Source of the DNA: Frigoriglobus tundricola
GTDB lineage: Bacteria > Planctomycetota > Planctomycetia > Gemmatales > Gemmataceae
Assembly: GCF_013128195.2 (NCBI RefSeq)
Contig: NZ_CP053452.2
Coordinates: forward strand, 9,672,001-9,736,000
Length of the DNA: 64,000 bases
Direction of reading: 5' to 3'
A model generated the notes under the pieces. The model was not told the DNA's origin. It did not search any database and saw only the letters and a program-made list of their open reading frames with translations. The position numbers and the translations under genes are program-made. Each line of letters opens with the position of its first letter. Position 1 is the first letter of the stretch. This document shows positions 25,851 through 34,982 of this stretch, piece after piece.

Positions 25851-27415
25851 GTTTCCGATTGCCAGTGACCACGGTTCTCCTACTCGTCGCGCCGTCCTTC
25901 GCCTCGGCCCACGGCATCGGTGTGGAGGCGAAGCTGAAGGGCGACCGGGTTGCCGTCGAAGCGTTCTTCGACGACGACACGCCCGCCGCCGACGCGAAGG
26001 TGGCCGTGACCGGCGAGGACGGCAAGGTGGTCGCCGAGGGGAAGGCGGACGCGAAGGGGACGTGGTCCTTCCCCGCCCCGCCAGCCGGCAAGTACAAGGT
26101 CACGGTGGACGCCGGCGGCGGGCATCTGGCGAAGACGACGATCACCATCCCGGCCCGACCGCCCTCGGTGCCAAGCACGGTCCCTTCAGAAGGGGCAGCA
26201 CCCCCGACCGCACCGGCGGCGGAACCCGACTTGGTCGTGTCGGACGGGCCGACCCGCGCGGAAACGACCGGATGGCGGCGGTGGCTCATGGCCGGGGTCG
26301 GTGTCACCGTCATCGGCCTCTTGACGCTCTCATTTCGGCTGTTCGCACGCAAACGTCTACGCAGCCCCGCAACGGAGGAACCCGTAACAATGACGACACA
26401 GACCCGACGCCCCGGCTTCACCCTGATCGAGTTGCTGGTGGTGATCGCAATCATCGCCATTTTGATCGGCCTGCTCCTGCCCGCCGTTCAGAAGGTCCGC
26501 GAAGCGGCGGCCCGCGCGAAGTGCCAGAACAACCTGAAGCAGATCGGCCTGGGGCTGTTCAACTACGAATCGACCTACCAGAAGTTCCCGTCCGCCGCCA
26601 CCGGCCCCAGCTACGACGGCACCCCGTATCTGAACTCATGGATGAAGTCACTCCTGCCGCACATCGAACAGCAGAACCTCTACAACCAATTCGCCCTCAA
26701 CACCAACTGGTACGAGACACCGAACTTCACCGCGATCTCCACGCCGGTGAACATCTACGTCTGCCCCTCCGCTCAGGGAACGCACACGGCCAGCGGCGTC
26801 ATCGATGACCTGATGTACCCCAAATCCTCTCCCAACGCGCCCCCGACCATCCCGAACGCAGCGACCACGGATTACGCGGCGCTTACGGGCCTGGAGTTCA
26901 AGTTCTGGGCGGCGAACGGACTGCCTGTTCCGGCGGCGACCAGCGCGGCCTACAAGACCATGACCAACTTGAAAGGGGTGTTGGCGTCTCCGGGTACGCC
27001 GATTGCCGGCGTGACCGATGGGCTGTCGAACTGCATGGTGGTTTCGGAATGCGCGAACCGGCCAACGCTCTGGGCGATGGGGAGGCAGACCACGACTCCG
27101 ATCACCGAGGACGGTTACTCGTCCGGGGGCTACGGGTTGACCGACAGCACCGGGCTGGTTGTGATGGGGTCGCCGTGGGCGAGCGAGTACGGAGCCGCCC
27201 TGGTCCTCAACGGATTCGATCCTTCGGCCAACGCCAAGCCGGGAACGTGTCTCATGAACTGCACCAACATGTGGGAGATCTACAGTCCGCACACGGGGGG
27301 TGCGAACACGCTGATGGGCGATGGTTCCGTCCGATTCGTGAACTCGTCCATCAGCGCAGCGGTCCTTTCGGGGAGCATTACCCGTGCCGGCGGCGAAGTG
27401 GTGAGCCTCCCCTGA
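25847..27415 (+). CDS. Fusion frame: exported/anchored beta-sandwich protein plus DUF1559 prepilin-like protein
   Basis: The 522-residue frame has two parts. Residues 1-180 form a signal peptide (LLLVAPSFASA), a beta-sandwich domain (VAVTGEDGKVVAEGKADAKGTW), a proline-rich linker and a membrane helix (AGVGVTVIGLLTLSFRLFA). From residue 182 it reads MTTQTRRPGFTLIELLVVIAIIAILIGLLLPAVQ, the N-terminus of a DUF1559 protein, ending with the H-X9-DG pattern (HTGGANTLMGDG). In my understanding these are usually separate genes. No stop codon separates them, but ATG 26390 has its own GGAGGA, so a 341-residue DUF1559 protein may also be made alone. Confidence 0.8.
   Translation: MSFRLPVTTVLLLVAPSFASAHGIGVEAKLKGDRVAVEAFFDDDTPAADAKVAVTGEDGKVVAEGKADAKGTWSFPAPPAGKYKVTVDAGGGHLAKTTITIPARPPSVPSTVPSEGAAPPTAPAAEPDLVVSDGPTRAETTGWRRWLMAGVGVTVIGLLTLSFRLFARKRLRSPATEEPVTMTTQTRRPGFTLIELLVVIAIIAILIGLLLPAVQKVREAAARAKCQNNLKQIGLGLFNYESTYQKFPSAATGPSYDGTPYLNSWMKSLLPHIEQQNLYNQFALNTNWYETPNFTAISTPVNIYVCPSAQGTHTASGVIDDLMYPKSSPNAPPTIPNAATTDYAALTGLEFKFWAANGLPVPAATSAAYKTMTNLKGVLASPGTPIAGVTDGLSNCMVVSECANRPTLWAMGRQTTTPITEDGYSSGGYGLTDSTGLVVMGSPWASEYGAALVLNGFDPSANAKPGTCLMNCTNMWEIYSPHTGGANTLMGDGSVRFVNSSISAAVLSGSITRAGGEVVSLP
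26374..26392 (+). promoter_or_regulatory. Internal ribosome site and start for the DUF1559 part
   Basis: GGAGGA at 26374-26379 stands ten bases before ATG 26390, which begins a standard prepilin-like leader. It probably lets the DUF1559 protein be made independently of the upstream part of the frame. Confidence 0.6.
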
Positions 27416-27515
27416 AGTCCGATCCCCACAGGCTCGGTGCGGGTCACGAAATCCATCATCAGCGGCTGCTCCGGTAGCGAAGTGGTGAACGCGGATTGAA
27501 CCAACGGAGTTCCCC

Positions 27516-29192
27516 ATGACGTACAACCCCAACCCGCCACCGTTCTGCCCCGTGCGGGCCGGCCTTTCCCTCGCCGCCATGCTCCTCGCCGCTGCCGTGG
27601 GCAGGGCCGGCGAACCCGCTCCCGCCGTCAAGTGGGACGAGTCCGCCGCCCGCCACCTCCTCAGCCGGGCGTGCTTCGGCGGCACCCCCGAACGGGCGAA
27701 GGCACTCGCCGCGCAGCCACTGGACAAGGCCATCGACGGTCTGCTGGACGAGGCGGCGAGGGCCGGGCCGCTCGACCAGCCCGAGTGGGTGCGGGACGTG
27801 TGGGTGAACACCCTGCGGCGGTACTCGGACATGCCCCGCGAAGAGTACCTCGTCACCTTCCGCCGCACCAGCACCCGCAACGACGACGAGTTGCTCGACC
27901 TGAAGGCCCGGTGGGTCCGCCGCATGGCCACGACCCCGGCCCCGCTGCGGGAGAACCTGACCCTGTTCTGGCACGGTCACTTCACCTCGGCGTCCCGCAC
28001 CATGTTCGGGGTGAGTCAGACGTTCTACCACCAGAACGAGACGTGGCGTAAGCATGCGATGGGCAACTTCCGCGCGTTCCTCCAAGCCGCCACGCTCGAT
28101 CCGGGGATGATGATCTACCTCGACATGGAGGAGTCGGAGAAGACCAACCCGAACGAGAACTACGCCCGCGAACTGCTCGAACTGTTCGCCCTCGGGGTCG
28201 GGAACTACACGGAAAAGGACATCCGCGAAGTCGCCCGGTCCCTCACCGGCTGGACCCTCGACGCCCCGCCCGGCACGGTCAAACCGGATCGCCCGACCAG
28301 CCCGGAGACGGCCCGCTCGCTTCGCCGAGACGGGCTGGTGCCGACGTTCGTCCCGGCCCGGCACGACGCCGGCGAGAAGACCGTGTTCGACAAGACCGGG
28401 AAGTTCGGGGTGAAGGAGGTGCTGGACCTCGTCGTCGCTCACCCGGCGTGCGGGCCGCACGTCGCCGGCAAACTGATCGACCACTTCGGGGCCGACGACC
28501 CGGACGGCACCCTGAAGGCGCGGATGGCGAAAGCCTTCAACGACAGCCAGTACGAACTGCGGCCCATGCTCAAGGTGCTGTTCACGTCGCCCGAGTTCTA
28601 CGCCACCCGGACGCGCGGCAACCGGGTGAAAAGCCCGATCCGGCTACTCGTCGGGGCGTGCCGGGACTTCGACTTGCGGGGCGAGGTTACGCCGTCCCTG
28701 GCCCAGGCCATCGTGCCGCTCGGCCAGGAGTTGTTCAACCCGCCCACGGTGAAGGGCTGGCCGTCCGGCAACGAGTGGATCACCGCCACCACCCTCGCCC
28801 TCCGCTACCGGCTCGGGGAGGTCGTCCTCGACGGGAAGGCTCTGACCGGCACGCAGCCCCTCGGCAGGCTCCGGGGGACGCTCATCCCCCGCGACCCCGC
28901 CGAGGCCGAGAAGACGATCAACCGGCTGCTCGCCCTCGACGCCGAGAAAGCGGACTCGACCGGCAAGGACGGCATCAAGGTGCGGTTCGAGCCGGACACA
29001 ATCGTCCCCAAGGGACTGGCGGACGACCCCGAGAAGTTGGTCGATCACCTCCTCGCCCGTGTGCTGGTCGTCAAGCCGAGGACGGCCACCCGCGACGCGG
29101 TTGTCGAGGCATGCAAGGCGGTCCCCGCCGCCGACCGCGCGAAGCTCGCCGCCCGGCTGATTCTGGCGTCCCCCGAGTATCAGGTGGAGTAA
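27516..29192 (+). CDS. DUF1800 family protein
   Basis: The 558-residue protein starts with a signal-like segment (RAGLSLAAMLLAAAVGRAG) and shows DUF1800 marks: SAARHLLSRACFGGTPE, LRENLTLFWHGHFTSA, NPNENYARELLELFALGVGNYTEKDIREVARSLTGW and PPTVKGWPSGNEWI. The biochemical role is unknown; in planctomycetes such genes almost always precede a DUF1501 gene, as here (three-base gap). The pair is probably exported. Confidence 0.88.
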   Translation: MTYNPNPPPFCPVRAGLSLAAMLLAAAVGRAGEPAPAVKWDESAARHLLSRACFGGTPERAKALAAQPLDKAIDGLLDEAARAGPLDQPEWVRDVWVNTLRRYSDMPREEYLVTFRRTSTRNDDELLDLKARWVRRMATTPAPLRENLTLFWHGHFTSASRTMFGVSQTFYHQNETWRKHAMGNFRAFLQAATLDPGMMIYLDMEESEKTNPNENYARELLELFALGVGNYTEKDIREVARSLTGWTLDAPPGTVKPDRPTSPETARSLRRDGLVPTFVPARHDAGEKTVFDKTGKFGVKEVLDLVVAHPACGPHVAGKLIDHFGADDPDGTLKARMAKAFNDSQYELRPMLKVLFTSPEFYATRTRGNRVKSPIRLLVGACRDFDLRGEVTPSLAQAIVPLGQELFNPPTVKGWPSGNEWITATTLALRYRLGEVVLDGKALTGTQPLGRLRGTLIPRDPAEAEKTINRLLALDAEKADSTGKDGIKVRFEPDTIVPKGLADDPEKLVDHLLARVLVVKPRTATRDAVVEACKAVPAADRAKLAARLILASPEYQVE

Positions 29193-29195
29193 CCC

Positions 29196-30407
29196 ATGAT
29201 CGACCGCCGACTGTTCAACCGGACGCTCGGGCTGACCGCCCTGACCGCCACCGTCCCGGCGTTCCTCCAGAAGACCGGCACCGCGCTCGCCGCAGGACCG
29301 AGGAACACGGATCGCGTCTTCGTGGTGGTCCAACTCGGCGGGGGAAACGACGGGCTGAACACCGTCGTCCCGTTCGCCGACGACCGCTACCACAAGGCCC
29401 GCCCGAAGATCGCGGTCGCCGCGAAGAGCGTCCTGAAACTCGATGACGCCCTCGGCCTCCACCCCGAGATGGTCGAGTTGCACAAGCTGTTCAAGGACGG
29501 CGGGCTGGCGGTCGTCCCGAACGTGGGCTACCCGAACCCGAACCGCTCCCACTTCCGCTCCACGGACATCTGGGAAACCGCCTCCCCGTCCGACAAGATT
29601 CTGAAGTCCGGCTGGCTCGGGCGGTACTTCGACGCGGCGTGTGGCGGCGTGGTCGCCGATCCGCTCGGCGTGCGGATCGGGGAGCAGCCGGCGCTGGCGT
29701 TCGCGGGGGACAAGCTCCGGGCGGCGACGTTCGCCAACCCGAAGATGCTGGAGAACCCGGCGACCGGCCCGGCGGCGACCGCGTCGGGCCGCATCGCGGA
29801 GGTCGAGCCGACCGGGATCGCCGCGCTGGACTTCGTGCAGCGCACCGGGAACCAGTCCCTCGCCCTCTCGAAGGAACTGCAACGCGCCGTCAAGGACGTG
29901 AAGCCGAAGGTCGAGTACCCGCCGTTCGCCCTCTGCCAGTCGCTGCGGCTGGTCGCCCAGATGATTACCGCCGGGCTGCCGACGCGGGTGTACTACGTCA
30001 CCCACGGCGGGTTCGACACGCACGCCGCGCAGTCGCAGAAGCACGCCTACCTGCTCCAAGAGTTCTCGCAGGCAATCGGGTTGTTCGTCGCCGACCTGAA
30101 GGCCCAGGGGCAACTCGACCGGGTTTTCGGGATCAGCTTCTCGGAGTTCGGGCGGCGGGTGGCTGAGAACAAGAACGCCGGGACCGACCACGGGGCGGCG
30201 AGCGTCCTGTTCGCGTTCGGCGGCAAGGTGAAGCCCGGCGTCCACGGCACCCCGCCGGACCTCGCCGCCCTCGACCCGCTCGGCGACCTCGTCCAGAAGA
30301 CCGACTTTCGGCAGGTGTACGCCGAGGTGGTGAAGAACTGGCTGAACGCCGACCCCGAGAAGGTGCTGCTCGGGAAGTTCGAGCCGCTCCCCCTGGTCGC
30401 CGGTTGA
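29196..30407 (+). CDS. DUF1501 family protein
   Basis: The 403 residues start MIDRRLFNRTLGLTALTATVPAFL, a leader with an arginine pair that may use the Tat route, then VFVVVQLGGGNDGLNTVVP, NRSHFRSTDIWETA, THGGFDTHAAQSQKHAYLL and EFGRRVAENKNAGTDHGAAS, all features of DUF1501 (a sulfatase-like alkaline-phosphatase fold). Reaction and substrate are unknown. It follows the DUF1800 gene directly and is likely co-expressed with it. Confidence 0.88.
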   Translation: MIDRRLFNRTLGLTALTATVPAFLQKTGTALAAGPRNTDRVFVVVQLGGGNDGLNTVVPFADDRYHKARPKIAVAAKSVLKLDDALGLHPEMVELHKLFKDGGLAVVPNVGYPNPNRSHFRSTDIWETASPSDKILKSGWLGRYFDAACGGVVADPLGVRIGEQPALAFAGDKLRAATFANPKMLENPATGPAATASGRIAEVEPTGIAALDFVQRTGNQSLALSKELQRAVKDVKPKVEYPPFALCQSLRLVAQMITAGLPTRVYYVTHGGFDTHAAQSQKHAYLLQEFSQAIGLFVADLKAQGQLDRVFGISFSEFGRRVAENKNAGTDHGAASVLFAFGGKVKPGVHGTPPDLAALDPLGDLVQKTDFRQVYAEVVKNWLNADPEKVLLGKFEPLPLVAG

Positions 30408-30417
30408 GGGCAAGATC

Positions 30418-31104
30418 ATGTCCGCCTTTCGTCTCGCCGCCCTCGCCCTCGCCGCCGCCACGGTGGTTCCGGCAGTCGCTGCGGAACCGAACCCGGCCAC
30501 CGAGAAGGCGGTCCTCGCCTTCCAAGAGCGCGGCGGGCGGGTCGTCCGGGCGGACACGGTTCCGGGCAAGCCCGTCACCATCGTGGACCTGCACCGGGTC
30601 GCCGTCACCGACGCCGACCTCGCCCCGCTCGCCGGCATGACCGATCTGGAAGTCCTCGACCTGAGCTACACGAAGGTCACGGACGCGGGCTTCAAGCACG
30701 TCGCCAAGCTGACGAAGCTGAAGCAGTTGAGCGTGTACGGGACGAAGGTGTCAGACGCCGGGTTGGTTCACCTCAAGGGCGTGGTTTCACTGGAGACACT
30801 GTTCCTGGCCGAGACGGACATCGGGGACAAGGGGCTGGAACACCTGACCGGGCTGGGTTCCCTCCAGGCGGTCGAGTTGGACCACACGCAGGTGACGGAC
30901 GCCGGACTCGTCTCGCTCGGCAAGCTCAAGAAACTGCGGCGGCTCGAACTGCACCACAACCCCGGCGTCACCGACGCCGGGCTAAAGCACTTGGAAGGGT
31001 TGACCAACCTCGGGAGCATTGACCTCTACAAGACGAAGACGACGACAGCGGGCAGTGCGGCCCTGCAAAAGGCGCTGCCGAAGACGCGGGTCATCGGCAA
31101 CTGA
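30418..31104 (+). CDS. Exported leucine-rich-repeat protein
   Basis: After a signal peptide (FRLAALALAAATVVPAVAA) the 228-residue protein carries about six tandem repeats of roughly 24 residues with the pattern L..L..LxxLxLxxTxVTDAGLxHL (for example KQLSVYGTKVSDAGLVHL). Such repeats are common in planctomycetes and form protein-binding solenoids. The gene begins ten bases after the DUF1501 stop and probably belongs to the same operon. Confidence 0.85.
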   Translation: MSAFRLAALALAAATVVPAVAAEPNPATEKAVLAFQERGGRVVRADTVPGKPVTIVDLHRVAVTDADLAPLAGMTDLEVLDLSYTKVTDAGFKHVAKLTKLKQLSVYGTKVSDAGLVHLKGVVSLETLFLAETDIGDKGLEHLTGLGSLQAVELDHTQVTDAGLVSLGKLKKLRRLELHHNPGVTDAGLKHLEGLTNLGSIDLYKTKTTTAGSAALQKALPKTRVIGN

Positions 31105-31139
31105 TCGTCGGCCAAGAGAACGCCCCTACGAGGACCGCC

Positions 31140-31919
31140 ATGCACTTCATTCGACTGCCGCTCCTCGCCGTTGCGTTCGCGGCGGCCCCCGCCCCCGTCG
31201 TCGCCCACTACCACATGCTCCTGCCGGACAAGCCGTCCGCGAAGGCGGACGAGGCGGTGACGTTCACCTACCAGTTCGGCCACCCGTTCGAGCATCAACT
31301 GTTCGACACGCAGAAGCCCACCGAGTTGTACGTCGTCGCGCCGGACGGGACGAAAACCGACCTCCTGGCCAAACTGGAAAAGACGGCGGTGGACGGCGGC
31401 GAGGGGAAGAAGGTCGCGGGCTACAAGTTCACGTTCACGCCGCCCAAACGGGGCGACTACACCGTCGTCGCCGTCTCCCCCGAGGTGAAGGCGGAAGGCG
31501 AATCGCTGCCGCTGCGGGACGTGGCCAAGGTGGTGCTGCACGTCCAGACGCAGAACGGCTGGGACCGGCGGGCCGTGACCGCGAAGGCGTCCGCCGTCGA
31601 ACTCTCGCCGCTCACCCGCCCGTATGGGCTGGTCGGGGGCATGGCGTTCCACGTCGAGGCCGACGAGCCTGCCGAGGGGGACCGGAAGGCGCTCGCCGGG
31701 ATCGTGATCGAGGCCGAGCGGTACAACGCGACCCCGCCGAAGGAACTTCCGCCGGACGAACACGTCACCCGCACCGCCCGCACCAATCGCAGCGGGTCGG
31801 CTGTCGTCACGCTCACCGAACCGGGCTGGTGGAGCGTCACCGCCGTCCGCGAACGGGACAAGGTTCAGCACCGCTGCACCCTGTGGGTGTCTGTGGACAA
31901 ACAGTCAACCGACAAATGA
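31140..31919 (+). CDS. Exported DUF4198 protein, second copy
   Basis: The 259-residue protein starts with a signal peptide (RLPLLAVAFAAAPAPVVA) followed by HYHMLLPDKPSAKADEAVTFTYQFGHPFEH, the His-rich start typical of DUF4198 proteins. The C-terminal part includes SGSAVVTLTEPGWWSVTAVRE. Histidines after the cleavage site suggest metal binding, which is inference. The next gene starts 12 bases later. Confidence 0.82.
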   Translation: MHFIRLPLLAVAFAAAPAPVVAHYHMLLPDKPSAKADEAVTFTYQFGHPFEHQLFDTQKPTELYVVAPDGTKTDLLAKLEKTAVDGGEGKKVAGYKFTFTPPKRGDYTVVAVSPEVKAEGESLPLRDVAKVVLHVQTQNGWDRRAVTAKASAVELSPLTRPYGLVGGMAFHVEADEPAEGDRKALAGIVIEAERYNATPPKELPPDEHVTRTARTNRSGSAVVTLTEPGWWSVTAVRERDKVQHRCTLWVSVDKQSTDK

Positions 31920-31931
31920 CGGAGGTGGCCG

Positions 31932-32744
31932 ATGCGAACCCATCTTTGGCGGGCGGTGATCGTCGCCGCGTCCGCGACCTCGCTCCTCTCCCGCGCCGCC
32001 GCCCATGACCTCTGGCTGGTCCCGCCGGCTTCGGCGAAGCCGAACGAGAAGGCGGTGGTGTCGGCGGTGTCGGGGACCAAGTTCCCTAACGGGGATCACG
32101 CCCCGGACCCGTCGAAGTTCGCCAAGCGGATCGTCGTGGCACCGGACGGGACGGTGTCCGAGGCGGACGCCGGCGGGATGAACGACAAGGCCGGGTTGCT
32201 GACGTGGACGCCCGCGAAGGACGGCGTCTACGCGGTCGCCGTCCAGACCGTGCCGAGAATCCTCAAGCTCGACGCCGAGGCGTTCAACGACTATTTGGTG
32301 AGCGACGGGTTGCCACACATCTATCGCCTGCGGGCGAAGGAGAAGTCGCTCGACCAGCCGTCAATTGAGAGGTACTCGAAATCGCCCAAAGCGTTGGTGC
32401 GGGTCGGCGACGGCAAGGGCGGCGACCCGTGCAAACCGCTCGGCCTGCCGCTGGAGATCGTGCCGCTGACGAACCCGTTCGGCTGCAAGGCCGGTGACGC
32501 CCTGAAGGTGCGGGTGCTGTTCGACGGGAAAGCACTCGCCGACGCCAACCTCGGCTGGGACCACCCCGGCGACGGCCAAGACCCTGCCGGCACGGTTCGC
32601 ACCGACGCGAAGGGCGAGGCGATGGTGCCAATCGCCCGGACGGGGCTGATGACCATCCGCCTCACCCACATGACCCGCCCGAAGACCAAAGACTACGAGT
32701 GGGAGTCGTTCTGGACGACACTCACGTTCCGTATTCCCGAGTAA
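31932..32744 (+). CDS. Exported DUF4198 protein, third copy
   Basis: The 270-residue protein has a leader (RAVIVAASATSLLSRAAA) and then HDLWLVPPASAKPNEK, the usual DUF4198 opening. Later segments (GLPLEIVPLTNPFGCKAGDALKVRVLFDGKAL; VRTDAKGEAMVPIARTGLMTIRLTHM) parallel those of the copy at 25056. It closes the seven-gene run, which begins and ends with the same family. Confidence 0.82.
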   Translation: MRTHLWRAVIVAASATSLLSRAAAHDLWLVPPASAKPNEKAVVSAVSGTKFPNGDHAPDPSKFAKRIVVAPDGTVSEADAGGMNDKAGLLTWTPAKDGVYAVAVQTVPRILKLDAEAFNDYLVSDGLPHIYRLRAKEKSLDQPSIERYSKSPKALVRVGDGKGGDPCKPLGLPLEIVPLTNPFGCKAGDALKVRVLFDGKALADANLGWDHPGDGQDPAGTVRTDAKGEAMVPIARTGLMTIRLTHMTRPKTKDYEWESFWTTLTFRIPE

Positions 32745-32838
32745 CGAGTTCTCACTCCGGTTCGGCGATCACGCTGCCCTCTCGTCAACGCCCGACACGA
32801 CTGCTATTCCCGAGAGTTCGGAATCCTTCGACGGCTTT

Positions 32839-33234
32839 TCAGAGGCTCGCCAGGAGTTCCTTGACCTTCCGCTCGATCAGGTCGCGGACTTCGCGGTACT
32901 GCTCGGGCGGCATCTCCTTCGGGTCGGGAATCTGCCACTCCTCCCGCCGCTTGGCCTTCACCAGCGGGCATTCGTCCCCGCAGCCCATCGTGACCGCCAC
33001 CTCGACCTCCTGGCCGTTGAACTGGTCGAGCGACTTCGAGGTGTGCGTCGTCAGGTCGTAGCCGACCTCCTTCATGTACTCGACGGCTCGGGGGTTCACC
33101 CGCCCGGAAGGTCGTGAGCCGGAACTCGCCGCCTCGACACCATCACCGGCGTGCATCCGCGCGAACGCCTCGGCCATCTGGCTCCGGTTCGAGTTCTCGA
33201 CGCAGACGAACAGGACGAGTTTGGTCGGACTCAT
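32839..33234 (-). CDS. arsC: Arsenate reductase, low-molecular-weight phosphatase type
   Basis: The 131-residue protein (ATG 33234) has the P-loop CVENSNR at 11-17 and two further cysteines in MGCGDECP (85 and 89), as in ArsC enzymes that reduce arsenate to arsenite with a three-cysteine relay and thioredoxin. IPDPKEMP contains the usual catalytic Asp. It is the last gene of a leftward four-gene ars operon. Confidence 0.9.
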   Translation of the reverse strand: MSPTKLVLFVCVENSNRSQMAEAFARMHAGDGVEAASSGSRPSGRVNPRAVEYMKEVGYDLTTHTSKSLDQFNGQEVEVAVTMGCGDECPLVKAKRREEWQIPDPKEMPPEQYREVRDLIERKVKELLASL

Positions 33235-33263
33235 GTGACCACTCTCCGAGGGGTTCCGGGGAC

Positions 33264-33719
33264 TCAACAACAGCCGGGCGTCGCGCAACACGCCGTTTCC
33301 ACAGCGCCGATGCCGCAGCGGTCCTGGGCCAAGCACGCCGTGTGCTTGGTGCCGAGGTGAAGGAGGACGCCGGACGGCGTGACCTCGGCCTCAGTCACCG
33401 GGAACTGCGACACCGCCCCGTTCTCGTACTCGACCTCGACCGGCAGATCGGTGGCCTTCAACAGCGGGGAGGCGAGCCGGATGATGTGGGCCAGTTTCGT
33501 CGTGTCGAGCCGGTGGTCGTGGTCCTGAGCCACCCACACTTGCAGGACGCACGTCGTCGTGGAGCGGACGGTGCCGCCGCAGTCGATGAAGTCCTTCTGG
33601 ACCCGCCCGACCTCGGTGACGTGGAAGTGCGCCGGCACGAAGCTGTGGTCCGGTAGCATCAGGTGAAGTGCCGCCGCCGGGTTCTCCGACAGGATGGCGA
33701 GGATGGTATCGAGCTTCAT
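33264..33719 (-). CDS. DUF6428-type protein of the ars operon
   Basis: The 151-residue protein starts MKLDTILAILSENPAAALHLMLPDHSFVPAHFHVTEVG and contains VQKDFIDCGGTVRSTTTCVLQVW, which I recognise as the DUF6428 pattern found beside arsenic genes. The tail is cysteine-rich (ETACCATPGCC), suggesting metal or arsenite binding. It sits 30 bases upstream of arsC and downstream of the aquaporin gene. Confidence 0.75.
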   Translation of the reverse strand: MKLDTILAILSENPAAALHLMLPDHSFVPAHFHVTEVGRVQKDFIDCGGTVRSTTTCVLQVWVAQDHDHRLDTTKLAHIIRLASPLLKATDLPVEVEYENGAVSQFPVTEAEVTPSGVLLHLGTKHTACLAQDRCGIGAVETACCATPGCC

Positions 33720-33779
33720 GTGTATTGCCTCACTTCAAGGGCGGTGTTGAAAACTACCGAGCAGCCCGCACCGGGCCGC

Positions 33780-34457
33780 TCATGACTTTGTTTCGCTCTC
33801 GGGCCGACAACACTCGCCGGGGGCGTGGATCGCGCTACAGACGACCACCCCGGCCAACGCCCCGACCACGGGGGCGGTCAGGTACACCCAGAGGTGATCG
33901 AGCCGCCCTGCGACGACCGCCGGGGCGAGCGACCGGGCCGGGTTCATCGACGCCCCCGACACCGGCCCGGCGAACATCGCCTCCAAAGCGATGACCGCCC
34001 CGACCGCCACACCAGCCAGGATGCCCTTCTCCTTCGACCCGGTGGATACGCTGAGGATCACCACCATGAGCATCAGGGTCAGCACGAACTCCATCACCCA
34101 GGACTGGAGGACGGTGCCGGCGGGCAGGGTAGCCCCGAGCGACGGGTGCGCCGGGAACATGGCCCGCAATGCGAGGCTGGCGAGGACCGCCCCGACGCAC
34201 TGGGCGAGGATGTACGGCACCACCCGCCGCCACTCGAAGCGGCGGGCGGCAAAGAAACCGAGCGTGACGGCGGGGTTCAGGTGGCAGCCTGACACGTCGC
34301 CGACCGTGTAGATCATGGCCAGCACGACGAGGCCGAAGGTGAGGGCCACCCCGACGTGGGTCACGACCCCGCCGTGGGTGTCGTTGACGACGACCGCGCC
34401 GGTCCCGGCGAACACCAGACAGAAGGTGCCGAACGCCTCGGCGACGAGCTTACGCAT
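33780..34457 (-). CDS. MIP-family aquaglyceroporin of the ars operon
   Basis: The 225-residue membrane protein has six helices and both signature NPA boxes (HLNPAVTLGFF and SMNPARSLAPAVV). In ars operons such channels let arsenite leave the cell down its gradient after ArsC has reduced arsenate. It overlaps the ArsR-type gene by eight bases, so translation is coupled. Confidence 0.88.
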   Translation of the reverse strand: MRKLVAEAFGTFCLVFAGTGAVVVNDTHGGVVTHVGVALTFGLVVLAMIYTVGDVSGCHLNPAVTLGFFAARRFEWRRVVPYILAQCVGAVLASLALRAMFPAHPSLGATLPAGTVLQSWVMEFVLTLMLMVVILSVSTGSKEKGILAGVAVGAVIALEAMFAGPVSGASMNPARSLAPAVVAGRLDHLWVYLTAPVVGALAGVVVCSAIHAPGECCRPESETKS

Positions 34458-34863
34458 CTGTTCCGTCCCCGCAGCACTGGGCAGCCCGTTCGGTCAGCGG
34501 GGTGCGGTCGCCGGCCTCCTCCATCAGGCACCAGCCCTGTTCGAGCAGCCCCTGGACGCAGCGATCCACCAGCCAGTAGTGGATGCTGTTCCCGTCGCGG
34601 CGGGACGCCAGAATGCCCAGGTCGGAAAGTCGCTGGAGTTGGTTCGACACGGCCTGGGCTTTCATGCCGAGCGAGGCGGCGAGGTCGGTGACGCACAGTT
34701 CGTCGGCACGGACCAGGGCGTGCAGGAGCCGTAGCCGGGTGTCGTTGGCCAGCACCTTAAAGACCGCCGCCAAGCCGCCGGCCTGGATCGGCGACATGAG
34801 CGGACGGTCCTTCAGCGGGGGCTGCTCGCAGCAGTCGCCCACGGGCCGTTTCGGTCGGTTCAT
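34450..34863 (-). CDS. arsR: ArsR-family repressor of the arsenic operon
   Basis: ATG 34863 has a strong GGAGGGGAGG upstream. The 137-residue protein contains a winged helix (FKVLANDTRLRLLHALVRADELCVTDLAASLG) and paired cysteines near the N-terminus (DCCEQ) and C-terminus (QCCGDG), which may bind arsenite or another soft metal. It leads the operon and an inverted repeat lies just upstream. Confidence 0.88.
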   Translation of the reverse strand: MNRPKRPVGDCCEQPPLKDRPLMSPIQAGGLAAVFKVLANDTRLRLLHALVRADELCVTDLAASLGMKAQAVSNQLQRLSDLGILASRRDGNSIHYWLVDRCVQGLLEQGWCLMEEAGDRTPLTERAAQCCGDGTDA

Positions 34864-34884
34864 GGGCCTCCCCTCCATTTCATC

Positions 34885-34904
34885 ATTACACTACCAAGTG
34901 TAAT
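34885..34904 (-). promoter_or_regulatory. ArsR-type operator
   Basis: ATTACACT-ACCA-AGTGTAAT is a perfect 8-bp inverted repeat 22 bases upstream of the arsR start. Its position and form fit autoregulation by the ArsR repressor; this is inferred. Confidence 0.7.
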
Positions 34905-34982
34905 AGTTGAAAGCAAGTGGGGGCATCGGGCTTCCTCGCTCCGACTTGAGGCAGCGCGATCCTCATGGTGCCGACGACGGAA

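Noticed and set aside
28644-30638. 664-residue minus-strand frame opposite DUF1800 and DUF1501
   Set aside because: Antisense shadow; the sense proteins match known families throughout.
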